Source: Welwitschia mirabilis (taxonomy: Eukaryota; Gnetophyta; Gnetopsida; Welwitschiales). From it: DNA of 64,000 nt. Under the pieces are notes generated by a model. That model did no database searches. It was not told the origin of the DNA and worked only from the letters and a program-made list of their open reading frames with translations. The position numbers and the translations under genes are program-made. Where the stretch lies: the NCBI GenBank assembly GCA_051453625.1, contig JBOZIK010000001.1:114173254-114237253 (forward strand). Direction: 5' to 3'. This document shows, one piece after another, positions 57,760-64,000 of this stretch (the first letter of the stretch is position 1; every line of letters starts with the position of its first letter).

Positions 57760-59400
57760 AAGGCTAAAGTAATAGAATTAGATTGCCTACTATACTAAGC
57801 TTCAATGTTGCCTACAGAGTGGTTAGACTAGACAATATGTGCATAGGATGAAAACATTGTATTCATTAAAGGGCAAAAAATTACCCTCACTAAGGAGTTA
57901 GTGGAGGAGATCTCTAGCCTTAAAAGGGATGGCATAAGAGTCATGTGGCATGGCCAATATAGTGACAACTAGATGCATCATTTTTTAGTAGATGGGAAAG
58001 AAAAAAAGAAAATTCAAAACAAAGGGAGAGGTAAAGTGCACTTATCTTGATGAGTACTAGTTAGAAATACATTAGAAAGTGGTTCATGATCTTATGCTGG
58101 ATGTCAAAGTCATCAACATCTACAACCTACATTTTAGATTTTTATGTGCTTTTCATTATGGGAAGAGTAAGAATGTTGTTTGATTACTAGCATTTTTAGC
58201 CATGGAACTTAAAAGGTAGCTCTATGTAGTAGTCAGAAGACAACTTCACGTGGTTACTTATGTAGGAATCCTAGGCATGTTAGTGAGCCATGCCACTGGT
58301 ATGTCCATGGAATCTAAAACAGAGGATTAGGATGACATAGAGGAAAAATATAAGCCCCAAAACATGTTAGACCCTGAGCAATCATCTTAGACACTGCTTA
58401 GTTAGCAAGTAAAGGAAGAGAATTGGGGCACTCAACTGGTGAAACACTCAAGGAGGAAACTTGGGACCCTTAACCAAGGGAGATCCCCATGGATACTCAC
58501 TCACAGCTAGATATAGGTTGCCAAAGCATGTGGACCTAACAAAAAAAGAAACCTCCCTAGTGAATTATCTATAGACACAAGCATAGCATCAAGCAAAAAT
58601 CCAAAGAGAGTGCAGTGGCCTAGTGTCACTTCAAGCATCTCACCTCTTGCTAGGCTACAAAAAGCTCAATAGAGATAACATGAATCCTCCTTCCTATTGG
58701 ACACTAATAACTCTTTAGAACTAGAAGTGTTAGAGGAAAATATTAAGATCTAATTCATCACTCATAAACCCTCCTACTCATCCTTGTGGACTTTCTTCCT
58801 AGAGCATCCTTTGGGCTTATTGCTATTAGTCTCTTCCTCACCTCCCAACTGGAATCCATCTTTACTTTCTTATAGTCCCCCTCCTCAGTCACCTCCTAAT
58901 CCTTTAACCCATTCATACCAAACCTTATCATCCCATCAGACTCTACTCACATATTGTCTAGCCCTTCTATTCCTCCCCCACCTTGGAACTCCCCTTTCTA
59001 GCTTGAGGTTTAGAAGTTAGCTCCTCTAACCCCCTCTTAGGATTCAGTAGCCATCCTTTTACCATTGAAACTTATAGCCAATCCATCTCTTCCACTTCTC
59101 CTTCCTTGTTTCTTTGTTATATTGACTTTTCCTTAGATATTCTAGTGGATAATATTGTAGACATCTAACTCGACTTCAATCGACTAGCGCAAGAGAATAC
59201 CTGCCAATATTTGTGGACTTGGAGTGGCAAGGTAGACAATAAGCAACTAAGATGGACATCACCTTGCAAAACCCACTAGAGACAGACGTGCAGGTGAAGA
59301 CAACAACTGTAGTTATGTTAAGATTGATGGAGATTATTCCATATAGACACATGAAACTCAATTATCTCCATGATGCATATCGTGATTGTATGGTTTTAAA
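57760..59400 (+). pseudogene. Decayed coding region, gag-like or plant-mobile-domain-like, unidentified
   Basis: The first part reads IVFIKGQKITLTKELVEEIS then SLKRDGIRVMWHGQYSD (57861-57971), and FLVDGKEKKKIQNKGRGKVH (about 57984-58043). In other frames it gives DVKVINIYNLHFRFLCAFHY (about 58099-58160) and LHVVTYVGILGMLVSHATGM. A Pro/Ser-rich stretch with PPPQSPPNPL is at 58784-59020. Another frame around 59100-59290 gives LCYIDFSLDILVDNIVDI and QENTCQYLWTWSGKVDNK. The pattern 'xLTxELVxEISxLxxxGxxW ... FLxxGxxxxKxxKG' resembles gag-like or plant-mobile-domain proteins associated with plant retroelements, but I cannot name the family. Stops and frameshifts throughout. GC content is above the window average. 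Confidence 0.45.
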
Positions 59401-60199
59401 GGTAGTCACTACCTCTAAGTCATAGATTCCTAAAAGTAGCAGTTAAAACCTATAAGTGGATTGACTCTAAAATGTTTTATGTCACATATTCTACTCCTTC
59501 ATGTTTTTAATAGCATTGTTTTTCTAATTGGTAGCTAATTTTACATTGAGTCATACTTTGTACTTTCTATTCTATTAGTAGTTTAACTACCTTAAATGTT
59601 TTACAGCTAGGGGAGATTTCCTCTGGAATACACCCATGCCACATTCCCTCTGCCTAGTATTCCTTTGTGATAGTTAGCCCTTTATTCCCCTAGGACAAGA
59701 AGCTAATATTTTGTTTTTCTGTGCTATATTTTTGTATTTTATATCATACTCTTATATCATAATACATCTTTACCTGGCACTATCTCACAAAAGCAGAAAA
59801 AGAAAAAGGTAAAAAGAAAAAAAAAATGACTTAGGTTCACAAGAAGGGGGATTGTCCCCTATCACCCTACACTCCACTATTACATTGTTGTCTATGGGGA
59901 AAAAATCCTTTCTATCACTACCTACTCATATCAAAATATTACATAGAAGGGGATTAAACATCAAAATCCAAAAACTTAAGTCAGAATTACTATAGAAGGA
60001 AAGCAAATCAATAAGATCACAACCATCTACCATATTTCTAGATCAGCCTATCACAGTGCTAAAAATGGTAAAATTCTCTTGTTCTTTTCTTGACCAAGAT
60101 ATCATTGGCTCCATTGATTTCTATGGTTTACTCCAAAGCTTTCTGGGTACGATGGTGGCTTTTATGTGGGTGCCATTATAGCACCAGTCTTGTATGAGC
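59401..60199. other. No gene recognised
   Basis: Probably untranslated continuation of the decayed coding region on the left. An A-rich run is at about 59795-59828. Confidence 0.35.
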
Positions 60200-61680
60200 T
60201 TTAATTATCTATTATTGTGTTGCTTTCACTTAGATACCCAAAATTTCATAATTATCTTTCCATTCCCTAATTGCCTCTATTTCATCATGATCTGATTCTG
60301 ATTTTGAATCTCTTGAGGTAAATTTCATTGTGAGTCTCCTCCTCTGTGTAACTTTCTAAGAGTATTCTAAAAGCCTGGAAGGCTCTTTAGGTCATATTAT
60401 AGCATCTTTGGGATGCCTTGTTTGAGAATTAAAAGCAAAGATAGGTCTTGATTCCCCATGAGGGCCATCTTCCACTCTTAGTGTTGTCTCTTGCTCATCA
60501 TCGCTTAAAATAATTACTTCCTACTCATCATTGTTAGAATTCACTTTCTTAGGCACAATCTGGAAATCAACATTCTCCTACACAGCTTCCTCCTAAGAAG
60601 GAGCTTCTACTCGACTTTCACTAATTTAACACTCTCTTTAGTGTGTAAATCCTAATTCTTCTATTGCTCATCTAAGGCAATTCATTTCTTTAATTAAAAG
60701 TAAAAATGGAAGTGAAGGTAAGTTTGTAGCATGCATAAAGAATATGTCCTAGAAAAATATAATGTCTAATACAAAGCTCTTATCCTTATTCAATATAATC
60801 TACGCTTTGAAAATCTCCTTGTAGAAATAACCAAATGTTTGAGCTCTACATATTTCTCATCAAAATTTTATTTTGAAGGGTCTTATTTGTATAATTTTTC
60901 ATGTATTACCATTATTTTACTATATTATAATATTTAAATTTACAAAGTATTTATTATAAAAAGACTTATGATTAAGCTATCTTAAAGATTAGATTCAATA
61001 CCTTTTGAGAGATAATTATGTGTATGTGATTTATAAGGTAATAATGAAATTCCTATTAGTCCCACTAAACATCTATGCTTAGTTCTCTTTCTTTATACTC
61101 TTGCTTTTTGCAATTTGATTCATCATTCAACAAGTTTTTCAAGTTCTCCCGTCTTGTTTAGATCCTTCTTTACACAACCTACACATATGTCCATATAAAC
61201 CATAGTTAATATTTTTATAGATTATCAGTTTTTCTTTGATTTTCTATCTTTTAAAAAAAATGTTTATTTATCTAAAAAATTATTATTGGCTAAGTTACTT
61301 TCCGGAAGTGACTTCATAAGCCAATTCTCTCAGTACACTTTTGGATTCGTTTCAACATGTATTTCAATAACTGCACTGTGAATGATATTCTGGAGCTTTC
61401 CTCTTTCTGACATTACTCTCATCACCTAGATGTCTTTATGAGGTTTGTTCTTCAAAACTGCTACTTTCCTCCACTCTTGGTTCTTCCTCTTCAGTCTCTC
61501 CCCTTTAGATATAATATCTACGAAATTGCCTTCTGTAAGATGATAGAACTTGTCATTTCTAACAGTTTTCTTCAAATTATCAGTGGATTTGTCCTCAACA
61601 ATGAGTCTTAAGATCCCATCTACATCAATGTCCACATGTATTTTTGCCCTCTCTTTCACTCTGAGTTCCTCTAGAACAGA
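60200..61680 (-). pseudogene. Decayed acidic coding region, unidentified
   Basis: On the minus strand a 77-codon open frame at 61659-61426 begins KERAKIHVDIDVDGILRLIV, continues NDKFYHLTEGNFVDIISKGE, and ends in a Lys/Arg-rich tail. About 800 bp further on the same strand ENVDFQIVPKKVNSNNDEQE, VIILSDDEQETTLRVEDGPH and AFNSQTRHPKDAII appear (about 60580-60430), then FTSRDSKSESDHDEIEAIRE (about 60330-60270), all in one frame with few stops. Charge pattern and openness suggest real but decayed coding sequence, perhaps two exons or gag-linker parts of one element. No family recognised. Confidence 0.4.
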
Positions 61681-61776
61681 TCTATTTTTGTGAAGATTTT
61701 ATCTCTTCTGTGTACAAACTTTCTAGCCAATTTAACGTGTGATTAACTGTATAACAATTCCTCTCTCGTTACAGGA

Positions 61777-61876
61777 NNNNNNNNNNNNNNNNNNNNNNNN
61801 NNNNNNNNNNNNNNNNNNNNNNNNNNNNNNNNNNNNNNNNNNNNNNNNNNNNNNNNNNNNNNNNNNNNNNNNNNNN
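61777..61876. other. Assembly gap, 100 N
   Basis: Placeholder gap; flanks not similar. Confidence 0.95.
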
Positions 61877-62300
61877 CGAGCTTGACTCCCTTCTTGACTA
61901 GTTAATCCTAATCTTTTGGATGCTATGATATGAATTCATTTATTAGAATGGACAAGGTATAAATCTGAATATGCTCTGTAGTCCATGATGGCATGAAGCT
62001 CATCCGCAGCAAGTATAGAAGGGTTTTGTTAAATGAGGAGTTTGTACATCTCCTTAGAAATACAAGTCTTTTTACCTCTTGTTGATACTGGCATTATAAC
62101 TACTCTAAGTTTATGAAAAGGCGATGAAAAAAAGTGCATGTGAAAGACTTGACAAATTGTTGTAAAACCCACTAGAGGAACCCTCCTTCTAGTGCCAAAA
62201 TATTTTCAAGATTTTTTATGTCTCATAAATGGTGGATTAGTTCTAATGTTACTCGATGATAGATGACTTTTGTAATTTGATGATGATTTAAGTGAGTTTA
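61877..62300. other. No gene recognised
   Basis: Mixed sequence without an identifiable product or terminal repeat. Confidence 0.35.
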
Positions 62301-62304
62301 AGCT

Positions 62305-62605
62305 AAACCTAATGACTTGACCTGGTTTGACTAAAGTTGAATAAATTTGACTATGTTTAACTGTGTTTGACTAACTCATACTTACGCTGACTAATGTCAT
62401 TTGACTTATTTTGACTAATGTTGTTTACCATTTTAACAGTTTGATTAGGTTTGAATGTTGTGTTTTGACAAAACTTAACTGTGCTTTGATAGTTTGACTA
62501 GGTTTGACTGATTTTGACTAGTGACTAGTTTGACTAACTTTGATCGAGTTTGAAAAAGTTTGACTGTTATGGTTTAAATTTGAATTTGACTAAGTTTAAC
62601 TATTT
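62305..62605 (+). repeat. Degenerate TTTGACTAR minisatellite
   Basis: About 20 copies of TTTGACT or a close variant spaced 8-20 bp apart on the plus strand, a decayed short-unit repeat. Many copies contain TTGACT or TTGACC, which equals the W-box core bound by plant WRKY factors; here this is most likely a by-product of the repeat unit. Confidence 0.75.
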
Positions 62606-63139
62606 CGGTCTGATGTTGTAATATTTTCGTGCGATTTAAACCTAAAAGTTTTACCTATAGCGAAAACTGAAATGCATAAAAAATGAGTTCTAATCCAAGA
62701 AAACACATGGTTTTTTTCAAAATCTAAAATTTTTTGTGATTTTTGTTTTTAGTTTTTGAGAGAAATTTTAATTAATGCCTAAACTAGAAAAAGACTATGT
62801 TTTAAATATGATTTCAAAAATATTTAAAAAAAGTTTTTTTCCAAAATTAAAAAGAAAAAGAAAGAAATTTTTTTATTGTAAACATAAGACTAATCCTAAT
62901 TAATAGCTTTAAAAGAACACTCTTATCAATATAACCAAAAAAATTCCTAAGTTTTATTTTCTTTTCCTTTAATTTTTTCAAACGTATAACTCCAAAAAAA
63001 ATTGCCTTTTAAAAGTAAAATAAAAATAACAATTAAAAAATAAAATAAAAATAAAACTCAGTTCTCCTGTTCCTTTTTTTTTAAATTTTTGGGAGTCAGG
63101 CACTGCCCTGACAGTCAGTGCCACACTGCACCGACTTCT
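62606..63139. other. A-rich stretch followed by a small GC-rich block
   Basis: 62640-63060 is rich in A and T homopolymers. At 63095-63139 GGCACTGCCCTGACAGTCAGTGCC forms an interrupted inverted repeat, one of the few GC-rich spots in the window, directly left of the repeated 324 bp unit. Confidence 0.45.
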
Positions 63140-63463
63140 TCTGTGGCACCTTGAGGTGTGAAATCGCGGTTATAGTTGATCCCTTTTTGACATGATGTGA
63201 GGTGAAAGATAAGCCTTATGTCGAAAATGATCATGTACTCATTTGGAAAGTATAGGAGAATGACACAAGTGATGAATGAGATGATAAGATGTTAAGAAAG
63301 AGAAGTAACGATAAAATGTGGAAAATGGGAGACGAAGAATGATGATTAACATTTGACTATAATCACGAAAATGGATAAGAAAAGCTAGGGTATAAGGGAA
63401 CAGTAAGCAAAAGGGATGAGAGCCGATGACATTAGGAAATAGATTCTCATCGCATTATGAGAT
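63140..63463 (+). repeat. ~324 bp repeat unit, copy 1
   Basis: TCTGTGGCACCTTGAGG to GCATTATGAGAT, ending exactly at the gap. About 15 differences from copy 2, roughly 95% identical, by eye. Confidence 0.88.
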
Positions 63464-63563
63464 NNNNNNNNNNNNNNNNNNNNNNNNNNNNNNNNNNNNN
63501 NNNNNNNNNNNNNNNNNNNNNNNNNNNNNNNNNNNNNNNNNNNNNNNNNNNNNNNNNNNNNNN
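63464..63563. other. Assembly gap, 100 N, with overlapping flanks
   Basis: Copy 1 ends and copy 2 begins exactly at the gap edges. Confidence 0.95.
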
Positions 63564-63888
63564 TCTGTGGTACCTTGAGGTGTGAAATCGCAGTTAAAGT
63601 TGATCCCTTTTTGACATGATGTGAGGTGAAAGATGAGCCTTATGTCGAAAATGATCATGTACTCATTTGGAAAGTATAAGAGAATGACACAAGTGATGAA
63701 TGAGATGATAAGATGTCAAGAAAGAGAAGTAGCGATAAAAATGTGAAAAATGAGAGACGAAGAATGATGATTAACATTTGACTATAATCACGAAAATGGA
63801 TAAGGAAATCTAGGGTATAAGAGAACAATAAGCAAAAGGGATGAGAGGCGATGACATTAGGAAATAGATTCTCATCGCATTATGAGAT
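63564..63888 (+). repeat. ~325 bp repeat unit, copy 2
   Basis: Starts at the gap edge with TCTGTGGTACCTTGAGG, ends GCATTATGAGAT and continues into unique sequence to the window end. Either a tandem repeat or the same locus twice. Confidence 0.88.
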
Positions 63889-64000
63889 GGTAAAGAAGGT
63901 AGTGAAAGAGAGGAATACCAAAAGATAATAAGTTAACTAGAAAGTGGGTTTAGCCTCAAGCAGGTAAGAGTAAATGCAACAATGACTTTGAGATAATTAA

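Noticed and set aside
58784-59020. Pro/Ser-rich 78-codon frame as a separate secreted or cell-wall protein
   Set aside because: No signal peptide, and neighbouring frames continue the same decayed coding region, so it is more likely a linker of that protein.

Overview
This window is nuclear DNA of a seed plant with a large, repeat-filled genome. The evidence is plant-type LTR retrotransposons (Ty1/Copia, and Ty3 of the Athila/Tat lineage with a tRNA-Asp primer site), plant L1-like LINEs, a TRIM element and a piece of an NLR-type resistance gene. The species cannot be named from the sequence. The DNA is very AT-rich and CpG-poor. Almost every recognisable protein is broken by stops and frameshifts, many of them C-to-T or G-to-A changes, as expected after long cytosine methylation. 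I find no intact host gene, no rRNA, no canonical tRNA and nothing prokaryotic. Twelve N gaps interrupt the sequence.

Layout. 1-2130 (-): LINE with endonuclease and reverse transcriptase (RT), cut by the window edge. 2412-3126 (-): leucine-rich-repeat remnant of a resistance gene. 3592-4311: TRIM element with three copies of its LTR. 7490-8100 (+): second LINE. 9150-12757: two ~1.75 kb homologous copies either side of a gap. 12661-16110 (+): Athila/Tat-like pol (protease, RT, RNase H, integrase). 17980-18749 (+): probable LTR end, primer site and gag start of another LTR element.

19886-32668 is a three-level nest. A Copia element (Copia-1, 582/576 bp LTRs) is split inside its RNase H domain by a second Copia element (Copia-2, 24132-31715). 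The 3' LTR of Copia-2 is in turn split by a 2167 bp TG...CA insertion with an AAGAT target duplication, best read as a solo LTR.

35128-35300 holds a possible SINE. 36150-36790 (+) and 38555-38690 (-) are two more Copia fragments, separated by a CT microsatellite. 39425-47529 (-) is an Athila/Tat-like element with ~1.45 kb LTRs, a decayed tRNA-Asp primer site and gag remnants. 51180-55340 (+) is the most complete LINE (ORF1, endonuclease, RT). 57250-57500 (+) is a zf-RVT domain from another LINE. 57760-59400 (+) and 60200-61680 (-) are unclassified decayed coding regions. The right end holds a TTGACT-rich minisatellite and a 324 bp unit present on both sides of a gap.

Nothing here works as a pathway. 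The value of the window lies in the nesting order, the decay pattern, and several gaps that look like unmerged contig overlaps.
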